A stretch of DNA of 64,000 nt from Capnocytophaga canimorsus (GTDB lineage: Bacteria > Bacteroidota > Bacteroidia > Flavobacteriales > Flavobacteriaceae), in assembly GCF_002302565.1 (NCBI RefSeq), contig NZ_CP022382.1, positions 62,001 through 126,000 of the forward strand. Reading direction: 5' to 3'. Both the position numbers and the translations under genes were made by a program. Within the stretch, counting starts at the first letter, position 1, and each line of letters begins with the position of its first letter. This document shows, in pieces, positions 17,458 to 25,620 of the stretch. The notes beneath the pieces were generated by a model, which was given only the letters and a program-made list of their open reading frames with translations, did no database searches and was not told the DNA's origin.

Positions 17458-17795
17458 ACGATATTCCTATTGAGTTACGAATATAATAAAAAAATATGAT
17501 AATTCTTATGATGTGAAATAACTTTTGATAAAATATATGGAAATTTTTAATCACTATTTAAAATAGAATTTTTAATATAAATAAAGTGTTGTGGATTAGT
17601 TGTTTAATGTAGGGCTTTATTTGCTTTACTTCATTTTAAATCATTCAGAACAAAGCAAATGCTATTGGAGTTTTATATAAATTAACCTTAAACGTAATTT
17701 TATGTGTAAAACTTAAAATTTCTATTTTCAAATTTAGGTTTTCATAAGAAAATGTGTATTTTTGACAAGTATTAACTAATAATTTTGGAAAATAA
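17458..17795. other. Divergent intergenic region between ABC ATPase and DUF4199 genes
   Basis: No gene is seen in this AT-rich 338-nt region. It should carry both divergent promoters; the only clear element is TATTTTTG at 17757-17764 (plus strand), a perfect -7 match 31 nt before the DUF4199 start. Confidence 0.5.
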
Positions 17796-18335
17796 ATGGA
17801 AACAAAAGTAGATGCAAAAAGCATAATGCTTAAATTTGGAGGTCTGTTAGGTTTGGGTATGGTAATTTTACAAGTTATTCCTTACCTTACGGGAGAGGTT
17901 TATAACCCTGGTTCGGTTTTAACCTTATTAACTGGATTTTTAGGTTACGGAGTTATCATCGCTTGTATTGTTTTTGCGATGTTAGCGTTTCGTAAACAAA
18001 ATGAAGGATTTATGGCTTTTGGTGAAGGGCTGAAAGTAGGTATGGGAGTAGCGGTAATCGGTGGATTGATTGTCGCTGTATATACTTTCATATTTATGAA
18101 CTATATTGAGCCTGATTTTGCACAAAAAATATTAGAAATCGAAATGCAAAAAACATTGGAGGCTAACCCTCAAATGACTCAGGAACAAATGGATATGGCA
18201 CAGAAGATTAGTTCTAAGTTTGCACAAACTTGGATAATTACAGCCATTAGCTTTGTAGGCTCGTTGTTTTTTGGCTTTATTGTTTCACTAGTTGCTTCTG
18301 CAGTTCTCCAAAAGAAAAGACCTGATACTTTTTAA
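17796..18335 (+). CDS. DUF4199 domain-containing membrane protein
   Basis: The 179-aa protein has four predicted membrane helices (about residues 12-30, 40-65, 82-105 and 145-170) and a polar loop with EPDFAQKILEIEMQ between helices three and four. The pattern, including the glycine-rich first helix and the GLKVGMGVAVIGGL segment, fits the Bacteroidetes DUF4199 family. The function is unknown. It stands alone between an ABC operon on the other strand and a palindromic repeat element. Confidence 0.85.
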   Translation: METKVDAKSIMLKFGGLLGLGMVILQVIPYLTGEVYNPGSVLTLLTGFLGYGVIIACIVFAMLAFRKQNEGFMAFGEGLKVGMGVAVIGGLIVAVYTFIFMNYIEPDFAQKILEIEMQKTLEANPQMTQEQMDMAQKISSKFAQTWIITAISFVGSLFFGFIVSLVASAVLQKKRPDTF

Positions 18336-18375
18336 TTTAGGAGAAGTTATTTAAAGATTTTTAGGTCGTGTTATA

Positions 18376-18514
18376 AAAAGTATGATGATGGTTTGGGTTG
18401 TCAGGCTGATCGTAGTCGAAGCCTCATAATAGTAGGGCTTCTTCACATACTCCGTTTTCACGGACTTTGATCAGTCTGACAAGAATATCCTCTTTTTAAA
18501 GATATCATACTTTT
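18376..18514. repeat. Interspersed palindromic element (three-arm inverted repeat)
   Basis: The outer ends AAAAGTATGAT (18376-18386) and ATCATACTTTT (18504-18514) are complementary. Inside, 18399-18418 pairs imperfectly with 18463-18482 (core TTGTCAGGCTGATC against GATCAGTCTGACAA), and two further short hairpins lie between (GAAGCC with GGGCTTC, and TCCGT-TTTC-ACGGA). The RNA or single strand could fold into a branched structure. A 31-nt piece (18399-18429, minus strand) recurs with 3 mismatches at 34810-34840. The element looks like a REP/MITE-type repeat; no ORF is present. Confidence 0.65.
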
Positions 18515-18559
18515 ACAACCATTTCTAAGCAAGCATTTTAATGATTTGAAAACTTTGGT

Positions 18560-18600
18560 AAACAAAAAGCTGCTCAAAAAAGAGCAGCTTTTCTATTTTT
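18560..18600 (-). terminator. Terminator of the pdhA-pdhC operon
   Basis: The 11-bp perfect stem AAAAGCTGCTC (18565-18575) with 18582-18592 has a 6-nt loop and T-runs on both strands. It could serve both directions. Confidence 0.85.
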
Positions 18601-18623
18601 ATTGAACTGTTTAGCTTTTGGTT

Positions 18624-20219
18624 TTAAGCTAACATAGTTACTGGATTTTCTAAAAAGGCTTTTAGCGTTTGTAAAAATTGTGCGCCAGTAGCTCCATCTA
18701 CCGTTCTGTGGTCACAAGCTAAAGTGAGTTTCATAGTATTGCCGATAACAATTTGTCCGTTTTTAACCACAGGTTTTTCAACAATAGCACCTACCGAAAG
18801 AATAGCCGAATTAGGCTGGTTGATGATAGAGGTAAAACTTTCAATGCCAAACATACCCAAATTGGAAATGGTAAATGTACTGCCCTCCATTTCAGCAGGA
18901 GTTAGTTTTTTATTACGAGCTTTTCCTGCTAAATCTTTGACTTGTCCGCCGATTTGACTTAAAGAGAGCTGGTCGGCAAATTTCAAAACAGGTACTACTA
19001 AACCATCTTCAACAGCTACAGCCACTCCTAAATGTATGTGTTTGTTATACACGGTTACATCACCCTTCCAGGAGGTATTTACCTGCGGATGCTTCTTCAA
19101 AGCCATAGCACACGCTTTCAGCACCAAATCATTGAAAGAAACTTTGGTTTCTGGCAAATTATTGATTTGTGTACGCGATGCAATAGCGTTTTCCATATCA
19201 ATTTCAATGGAAAGATAATAATGAGGTGCTGTAAATTTCGATTCGGAAAGGCGTTTAGCAATGGTTTTACGCATTTGCGAATTTTTAACCTCATCGGAGC
19301 TTTCCTCACCAAAAGTAGTTACCATACTAGCGGATTGTGTTGGAGCTGAAGCCGAAGTTTTTGCAGACGGAACAAAATTTTCAACATCTTTTTTGATGAT
19401 GCGTCCATTTTCGCCACTGCCTTGTACCTCTGAAAGGTTAATACCTTTTTCCTCTGCAATTTTTTTAGCCAAAGGCGATACAAATATACGCTCGTTTTGG
19501 TTATTTGAAGTTTTAGGCGTTTCCTTAGCTATTGCTTCTGTTTTTTCAGCAGATTTATTTTCAGTAGGTTTTGGTGCTTGAAGGGTATTTCCTCCTTTTG
19601 CGTGAGCCAAAACAGCATCAACATCAGTACCTTTTTTACCGATGATTGCTAAAACAGCATCAATTGGGGCAGAGCCCCCTTCTTCAATGCCTATGTATAA
19701 TAAAGTTCCAGAATAGAACGATTCAAACTCCATTGTGGCTTTGTCGGTTTCGATTTCTGCTAGAATATCGCCTTCCGAAACCTCGTCACCCACCTTTTTA
19801 AGCCAAGTAGCAACTGTACCTTCGGTCATCGTGTCGCTCAAACGTGGCATAGTAACGATTTCTGCACCTTCGGGTTTTGCAACATTCGCTACAGGTGCAG
19901 GAGTTGTTTCGGGTTCTGATTTGGTCTCTTCAGTTTTTGGAGCGGAGCTACCTCCACCAATCAAAGCAGAGATGTCTTCCCCTTCCTTACCAACAATAGC
20001 CAGTAGCGTATCTACCTTTGCCGTTTCTCCTTCTTGTAAACCAATATGAAGCAATGTACCAGAGTAAAAAGATTCAAACTCCATAGTTGCTTTATCGGTT
20101 TCAATTTCAGCAAGGATATCACCTTCTTGAATATGATCACCTACTTTTTTGAGCCATTTTGCAACAACACCTTCTTCCATAGTGTCGCTCAAACGTGGCA
20201 TATTGATTATTTCTGCCAT
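18624..20219 (-). CDS. pdhC: Pyruvate dehydrogenase E2 (dihydrolipoamide acetyltransferase), two lipoyl domains
   Basis: E2 forms the core of the pyruvate dehydrogenase complex and transfers the acetyl group from lipoamide to CoA. The 531-aa chain has two near-identical lipoyl domains (each with EIETDKATMEFESF, the lipoylated Lys in DKA; about residues 1-80 and 120-200), alanine/proline-rich linkers, a peripheral subunit-binding domain (FVSPLAKKIAEEKGINLSEV) and the acyltransferase domain (about 310-531) ending with the catalytic-histidine motif ACDHRTVDGATGAQFL. It follows pdhA by 6 nt. No E1 beta gene is in the window, consistent with the split pdhA-pdhC arrangement known from flavobacteria. 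Confidence 0.95.
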   Translation of the reverse strand: MAEIINMPRLSDTMEEGVVAKWLKKVGDHIQEGDILAEIETDKATMEFESFYSGTLLHIGLQEGETAKVDTLLAIVGKEGEDISALIGGGSSAPKTEETKSEPETTPAPVANVAKPEGAEIVTMPRLSDTMTEGTVATWLKKVGDEVSEGDILAEIETDKATMEFESFYSGTLLYIGIEEGGSAPIDAVLAIIGKKGTDVDAVLAHAKGGNTLQAPKPTENKSAEKTEAIAKETPKTSNNQNERIFVSPLAKKIAEEKGINLSEVQGSGENGRIIKKDVENFVPSAKTSASAPTQSASMVTTFGEESSDEVKNSQMRKTIAKRLSESKFTAPHYYLSIEIDMENAIASRTQINNLPETKVSFNDLVLKACAMALKKHPQVNTSWKGDVTVYNKHIHLGVAVAVEDGLVVPVLKFADQLSLSQIGGQVKDLAGKARNKKLTPAEMEGSTFTISNLGMFGIESFTSIINQPNSAILSVGAIVEKPVVKNGQIVIGNTMKLTLACDHRTVDGATGAQFLQTLKAFLENPVTMLA

Positions 20220-20225
20220 TTTTTA

Positions 20226-21224
20226 TTATAATTTATGGGGTAAAAAAGGATAATTTTCTTGTTCGTAAACTACATCATACATCACATTTTTGCTTGGGAA
20301 AGGAGATTCTTCTGCAAATTTTTCACATTCTGCTACCAAATTTTTCACTCTTTCATCGATGGTTTGAATTTCCTCATCAGTGGCGTATTTGTTCTCGATA
20401 ATCACGTCAAGCACTTGTGTGATGGGGTCGATTTTTTTGTATTCTTCAACCTCCTCTTTGGTTCGATAGTGTTGGGCATCGGACATAGAATGACCACGAT
20501 AACGATACGTTCTGATATCAAGCAGTGTAGGTCCGTCGCCTCGTCGGGCTCTTTCTACGGCTTCGTAAACTGCTTCAGCAACAGCCACCGGATTCATACC
20601 ATCTACTGGTGAGCAAGGCATTTCGTAGCCTAAACCAAGTTTCCAGATGTCAGGGTGGTTAGCCGTACGCTCTACCGAAGTTCCCATCGCATAATGATTA
20701 TTTTCAATAATGAAAACTACGGGAAGTTTCCAAAGCATCGCTAGGTTGAAGGTTTCGTGCAATGACCCTTGTCTTGTAGCGCCATCTCCCATAAAGGTTA
20801 GGGTTACTCCATCTCTCCCAAAATATTTATCAGCGAAGGCTAAACCAGCCCCTAAAGGAATTTGTCCTCCAACAATACCGTGTCCGCCGTAAAAATGATG
20901 TTCTTTTGAGAAAATGTGCATTGAGCCTCCTAAACCTTGTGAAGTTCCAGTTGCTTTACCATAAAGTTCCGCCATCACTTTTCGCGGATCAACCCCTAAA
21001 GCAATGGGGTGCACGTGGTTACGATACGCGGTAATCATACGGTCTTTGGTGGGGTCAATGGCGTGCATACACCCTGCCACGATGGCTTCCTGCCCGTTGT
21101 ACAAGTGCAAGAATCCTCTTACTTTTTGTTGAATGTACACTGCGGCGAGTTTATCTTCAAACTTTCTCCAGAAAAGCATATCCTCATACCATTTCAGGTA
21201 CACATTTTTATCAATTTGTTTCAT
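20226..21224 (-). CDS. pdhA: Pyruvate dehydrogenase E1 component, alpha subunit
   Basis: This thiamine-diphosphate enzyme subunit decarboxylates pyruvate and passes the acetyl unit to E2. The 332-aa product has the signatures GFLHLYNGQEA, GGHGIVGGQIPLGAGLAFA, the ThDP-binding GDGATRQGSLHETFN...IENNHYAMGT, and the phosphorylation-loop-like region YRYRGHSMSDAQHYRT. It is the first gene of a two-gene operon with pdhC. The beta subunit gene is not adjacent. Confidence 0.95.
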   Translation of the reverse strand: MKQIDKNVYLKWYEDMLFWRKFEDKLAAVYIQQKVRGFLHLYNGQEAIVAGCMHAIDPTKDRMITAYRNHVHPIALGVDPRKVMAELYGKATGTSQGLGGSMHIFSKEHHFYGGHGIVGGQIPLGAGLAFADKYFGRDGVTLTFMGDGATRQGSLHETFNLAMLWKLPVVFIIENNHYAMGTSVERTANHPDIWKLGLGYEMPCSPVDGMNPVAVAEAVYEAVERARRGDGPTLLDIRTYRYRGHSMSDAQHYRTKEEVEEYKKIDPITQVLDVIIENKYATDEEIQTIDERVKNLVAECEKFAEESPFPSKNVMYDVVYEQENYPFLPHKL

Positions 21225-21549
21225 TATTATGGTATATTATAATCAGTTATATTTAAAGCGTAGCTAATTTTTAAACGTTGCTTATTGTTTTTTGTTTCTT
21301 CATATCAAGGAAGAAAAGCCAACCGCAAAAATAGGAAATATTTATAAATAAATCCATAAGAAATCCACTTATTTTTCGTTTTGGTGCGGTTTATTGCTCA
21401 GGCTATTGTGTGTTTTGTAGGTTATTTGAGTTAATTTTATGTTTAAGTTTTCATAACAAAAAGAGTATATTTCTTAAAAAAAAGTGAGTCCAAACTTGTT
21501 TTTTCCGGAAAAAATCGTACTTTTATCAAATCAATTTTAAACTGTGGTT
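21225..21549. other. Divergent intergenic region between pdhA and the acs fusion
   Basis: No gene is seen here. The acs promoter lies at 21496-21525; I could not identify a convincing pdhA promoter on the other strand. Confidence 0.5.
21496..21525 (+). promoter_or_regulatory. Promoter of the acetyl-CoA synthetase fusion gene
   Basis: TTG at 21496-21498, a 19-nt spacer and TACTTTTA at 21518-21525 (7/8 match to TAnnTTTG) lie 24 nt before the ATG at 21550. Confidence 0.6.
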
Positions 21550-24500
21550 ATGAGTTATCAGGAGAAATACAATGAAAGTATGAAAAACACAGAGGCATTC
21601 TGGATGCAACAAACCGAGAATATCCGCTGGTTCGAAGCCCCTACCATTGGGCTTTTTCAAGAAAACGGGCAACAAAAATGGTTCAAAGACGGAAGGACAA
21701 ATTTATGTTATTTAGCTTTGGACAGACATATTGAGCGGGGATTTGGAGATAAAGTAGCCTTAGTGTACGATTCCTTCCTTTATCAACAAAAAGTTACCTT
21801 TACGTTCAACGAAGCCAAAGGCGAAGTGGAGCGTTTGGCGGGCGGATTGAGTAGCTTAGGAGTTACCTCAGGCGATGTAGTTTTGATTTTTATGCCGATG
21901 ATTCCGCAAACTATTTTTAGTATGTTGGCTTGTACGCGTATTGGAGCGGTTCACGCAATTGTTTACGGAGGACTTTCTGCCACTGATTTGGAAAAACACA
22001 TCAATCACGTACGCCCAAAAGTGATTATAACGGCTTCATCGGGTATTGAAAATGATGCGATTGTATCTTATAAACCTATAGTTGACAAGGCTATCGATAA
22101 AGCGAAATTTAAACCGCAACACGTGGTGTTGTTTAATCGAAAATTGGGGGCATATCAAACCGTGCAGAAATATGATATAGACTATCACGAGTTTGTTAAA
22201 ATGGCTACTCCAATGGGCTGTAGAATACTTCCTTCATCGCATCCTTCTTCCGTAGTATTTGTAACTGATACTGATAATGTACTTCGAGGGATGGTTAGGG
22301 ATACTGGAGGGTTTGCTGTCAGTTTAGCTTATTCTATGCGTAATGTTTTAGATGTAAGCCGAGAAACGGTATTTATGACTTCCTTTAATTTGGATACTAT
22401 TGTTGGTAGTGATTTTAGCGTATATGCACCACTTATTTTAGGGGCTTGTACGGTGATATATGAGGGGGAAAGCTCTAAGAATATGCCTCCTGATGAAATA
22501 TGGCGATTGGTGGAAGAATACAAAATAAGCCATTTTATGCTGTCTCCTTCAGTGATGCGCCACATCAAAAATAGAGACCCTAAAGGTAAAGCGGCACAAT
22601 CTAGAGATATTTCCAGCCTAAAATATATGTTTTTTACCGGAGAGCGCTTTGAGCTTACTTTATTCGATTATATTAAAAGGTCAGTTCAAGCCACTATAAC
22701 CAACCTTTGGTTGCCGTCTGAGGCTGGAGTACCCGTTATTGCAAATTGTATGGGACTTGAGCATCATCAAGTGAGTACATCTGATATTGGTAGGGCAGTT
22801 CCAGGATACAAAATTCAGGTACTTTCTGATATGAAAGGAGAACTTTTATCGTACGATCAAGAAGGAGTATTGGCGTACGATTACCCTCTTGCTCCAGGGT
22901 TTGTACAAACGTATTGGAATAATCCAAACCAGTTCGAGCAAGATTTCTTGGCGCAATACCCAGGTTATTTCTCGTCTTCGTATTTTGGTTCGGTAGATAA
23001 AGACGGATATTTCCATATTTCAGGAAAGGTGACTGACCAGATTCTGGTGGCAGGGAAAAACATTTCGGCGGTGGAGCTGGAGCAGGTCATTATTGCGCAT
23101 CCTATGGTTTGTGAATGTGCTGTTGTAGGATTGGAAGACGAAAGCAAAGGAAATGTTCCAATAGCCGTTGTTGTGCCTAATCCAGAGTTTGAGTTCTATG
23201 ATTCGGTGGCTATGGAAAACAGTATCAAACAACACGTAATGAAAGATTTTAATACGCTTGGATTTATAGATAGGGTGTTGAAAGTGAAAAGGTTGCCTCG
23301 TTGTAAAGAAGGGCGTTTGCTTCGTGATTCCATTCGTCGTATGCTGAATGGTAAAAAATACGAAATTCCTTCGGCAATATCTAATCCTGAAGTATTTGAT
23401 GAATTGATTCACAAATTCAAACGTAAAAAAATAGGAGCTTTTTCCGACGGAAATCAAACAGCAAATTCTCTCAAAATATTAGCAGACCGATATTATAACA
23501 TCAATTCGCTTTCCAAGTATATTGATGTGTACCGTATCTCTCAAAGCGACCCTATCGACTTTTGGGAGACCGTTGCAACCAATAACTTCTTTTGGAGAAG
23601 ACGTTGGGAACAAGCCTTCAAATGGGATAAAGAAAATCATCACGTGGAGTGGTTTTCAGGTGCCAAATTAAATATCACGGAAAATTGTATTGACCGTCAT
23701 TTGGGTGAAAAGGGGCAACAAACAGCAATCATTTGGGAACCTAATCATCCTGATGATCAGGCACAACACATTACCTATGCTGAGTTGTCAAAACGAGTCA
23801 ATAAAATGGCAAACGTGCTCAAAGACAAGGGAATAAAAAAAGGCGACCGTGTATGTATTTATCTGCCAATGATTCCCGAACTTGCCGTATCTGTACTTGC
23901 TTGTGCACGTATTGGCGCGGTGCATTCGGTGGTTTTTGCTGGTTTTTCATCTACGGCATTGGCTACTCGAATAAACGATGCTCAATGCAAAATGGTTATT
24001 ACTTCCGATGGAGCTTCACGTGGAGAAAAAATCATTGATTTAAAGTCAATTGTAGATGAAGCACTTAAAGATAACGTTTGTGTCGAATCCGTTTTGGTGG
24101 TTGACCACTTACAATCAGATGTTTCAATGCTTCCTAACCGTGATTATTGGTTGAAATCTTTGCTACAAGAAGCCTCTGAACAATGCCCTGCTACAGAAAT
24201 GGATGCTGAGGATATGCTTTTCATCTTATACACTTCGGGTTCTACGGGAAAACCTAAAGGAATAGTTCATACTACGGCGGGGTATATGGTGTATAGTGCG
24301 TTCACTTTTAATAATGTATTCCAGTACAAATCTGGAGATATTCATTGGTGTACCGCTGATATTGGTTGGATTACGGGGCATAGTTACATTCTTTACGGAC
24401 CATTACTCAACGGAGCTACTACAGTCATTTTTGAAGGCGCACCATCATATCCTGATTTTGGAAGATATTGGCAAATCGTTGAGAAACATAAAGTAACACA

Positions 24501-25386
24501 GTTCTATACTGCACCAACTGCAATACGTTCGTTAGCAAAACAATCTATAGAATTTACTCAAAAATACGACCTCTCAAGTCTTAAAATATTGGGTTCGGTA
24601 GGAGAACCCATTAACGAAGAAGCGTGGCATTGGTATAACGACCATATCGGTAAGAAAAAGTGCCCTATTGCCGATACTTGGTGGCAAACCGAAACAGGCG
24701 GAATTATGATAGCGCCTATTCCGTTTGCTACTCCCACCAAACCTACCTACGCAACATTGCCCTTACCAGGGATTTTTCCTGTACTTATGGGAGAAAATAA
24801 TCAAGAAATTACAGCGAATTCTTCCGAAGGACATTTGTGTATTTCCCACCCGTGGCCTGGAATGGCACGTACCATTTACGGAGACCATAATCGTTATGTA
24901 GAGACCTATTTCTCAACCTATGAGGGTAAATATTTTACTGGAGACGGAGCTTTGCGTGATGAAGTAGGATATTACCGAATCACAGGAAGGGTAGATGATG
25001 TGATTATCGTTTCGGGACATAATTTGGGTACCGCCCCTATTGAAGATGCTATAAATGAGCATCCTGCTGTGTCCGAGTCGGCAATTGTTGGCTTCCCACA
25101 CGAGGTTAAAGGAAATGCACTTTATGGGTATATCATTTTAAAAGATGAAGGACGCGTTCACGATAATGTTCGTAAAGAAATCAATCAGATTATTTCCGAT
25201 AAAATTGGTGCTATTGCAAAATTAGATAAAATACAGATTGTTAGCGGATTACCTCGTACACGAAGCGGAAAAATTATGCGACGTATTTTACGTAAAATTG
25301 CAATGCACGATACGGCTGATTTAGGCGATACCTCAACACTTTTGAATCCTGAAATTATAAACGACATCATTGAAGGAGCTTTATAA
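21550..25386 (+). CDS. acs: Fused double acetyl-CoA synthetase: degenerate N-terminal synthetase domain plus intact Acs
   Basis: The 1278-aa protein is twice the usual Acs length (about 635-650). Residues ~635-1278 are a complete AMP-forming acetate--CoA ligase: A3 P-loop YTSGSTGKPKG (~894-904), DTWWQTETGG (~1042), YFTGDGALRDE (~1128), GRVDDVIIVSGHNLGT and PRTRSGK with catalytic Lys ~1241. Residues 1-~630 align by eye to an acetyl/propionyl-CoA synthetase (MSYQEKYNESMKN, MPMIPQTIFSMLACTRIGAVHAIVYGG), but the P-loop is replaced by VFVTDTDNVLRGMVRDTGG (~237-254), the A5 motif reads NLWLPSEAGVPV, the acid of TGD is missing (YFSSSYFGSVD), and the catalytic Lys is Arg ~589 in PRCKEGR. The N-half therefore looks like a pseudoenzyme. 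A GTG six nt upstream is less likely as start. Confidence 0.93.
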   Translation: MSYQEKYNESMKNTEAFWMQQTENIRWFEAPTIGLFQENGQQKWFKDGRTNLCYLALDRHIERGFGDKVALVYDSFLYQQKVTFTFNEAKGEVERLAGGLSSLGVTSGDVVLIFMPMIPQTIFSMLACTRIGAVHAIVYGGLSATDLEKHINHVRPKVIITASSGIENDAIVSYKPIVDKAIDKAKFKPQHVVLFNRKLGAYQTVQKYDIDYHEFVKMATPMGCRILPSSHPSSVVFVTDTDNVLRGMVRDTGGFAVSLAYSMRNVLDVSRETVFMTSFNLDTIVGSDFSVYAPLILGACTVIYEGESSKNMPPDEIWRLVEEYKISHFMLSPSVMRHIKNRDPKGKAAQSRDISSLKYMFFTGERFELTLFDYIKRSVQATITNLWLPSEAGVPVIANCMGLEHHQVSTSDIGRAVPGYKIQVLSDMKGELLSYDQEGVLAYDYPLAPGFVQTYWNNPNQFEQDFLAQYPGYFSSSYFGSVDKDGYFHISGKVTDQILVAGKNISAVELEQVIIAHPMVCECAVVGLEDESKGNVPIAVVVPNPEFEFYDSVAMENSIKQHVMKDFNTLGFIDRVLKVKRLPRCKEGRLLRDSIRRMLNGKKYEIPSAISNPEVFDELIHKFKRKKIGAFSDGNQTANSLKILADRYYNINSLSKYIDVYRISQSDPIDFWETVATNNFFWRRRWEQAFKWDKENHHVEWFSGAKLNITENCIDRHLGEKGQQTAIIWEPNHPDDQAQHITYAELSKRVNKMANVLKDKGIKKGDRVCIYLPMIPELAVSVLACARIGAVHSVVFAGFSSTALATRINDAQCKMVITSDGASRGEKIIDLKSIVDEALKDNVCVESVLVVDHLQSDVSMLPNRDYWLKSLLQEASEQCPATEMDAEDMLFILYTSGSTGKPKGIVHTTAGYMVYSAFTFNNVFQYKSGDIHWCTADIGWITGHSYILYGPLLNGATTVIFEGAPSYPDFGRYWQIVEKHKVTQFYTAPTAIRSLAKQSIEFTQKYDLSSLKILGSVGEPINEEAWHWYNDHIGKKKCPIADTWWQTETGGIMIAPIPFATPTKPTYATLPLPGIFPVLMGENNQEITANSSEGHLCISHPWPGMARTIYGDHNRYVETYFSTYEGKYFTGDGALRDEVGYYRITGRVDDVIIVSGHNLGTAPIEDAINEHPAVSESAIVGFPHEVKGNALYGYIILKDEGRVHDNVRKEINQIISDKIGAIAKLDKIQIVSGLPRTRSGKIMRRILRKIAMHDTADLGDTSTLLNPEIINDIIEGAL

Positions 25387-25421
25387 TTTCTAGGTCAAAC
25401 GTACGAAATAATATTTTTTTA

Positions 25422-25472
25422 TTGAAACCACATAGAAACATAGTTTTTTTTGATGTTTCTATGTGGTTTCAA
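25422..25472. repeat. Perfect 20-bp hairpin after acs
   Basis: TTGAAACCACATAGAAACAT (25422-25441) is exactly complementary to 25453-25472, around an 11-nt T-rich loop. It sits 35 nt after the acs stop. There is no following T-run on the plus strand, so it is not a canonical terminator, though the stem could still stop transcription or protect the 3' end. Confidence 0.7.
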
Positions 25473-25590
25473 ACTTGATTTACAGAAAATTTACGTTTTT
25501 TACTAACTTTTTAAGTTCAAATAAATGAATTAATGGTCAATAATTTTTGTACGTTAGCCCTAAGATAACCTCATTTCAACAAATAAATTC

Positions 25591-25598
25591 TATATTTG
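25591..25598 (+). promoter_or_regulatory. -7 promoter element of the lyase-like gene
   Basis: TATATTTG is a perfect TAnnTTTG match 22 nt before the ATG at 25621. No clear TTG is found at the expected distance upstream. Confidence 0.5.
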
Positions 25599-25620
25599 TA
25601 TGCGATGAAAAAGAAGAACA

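Noticed and set aside
23853..24038. Alternative short frame inside acs
   Set aside because: It is an out-of-frame shadow of the conserved C-terminal synthetase domain.
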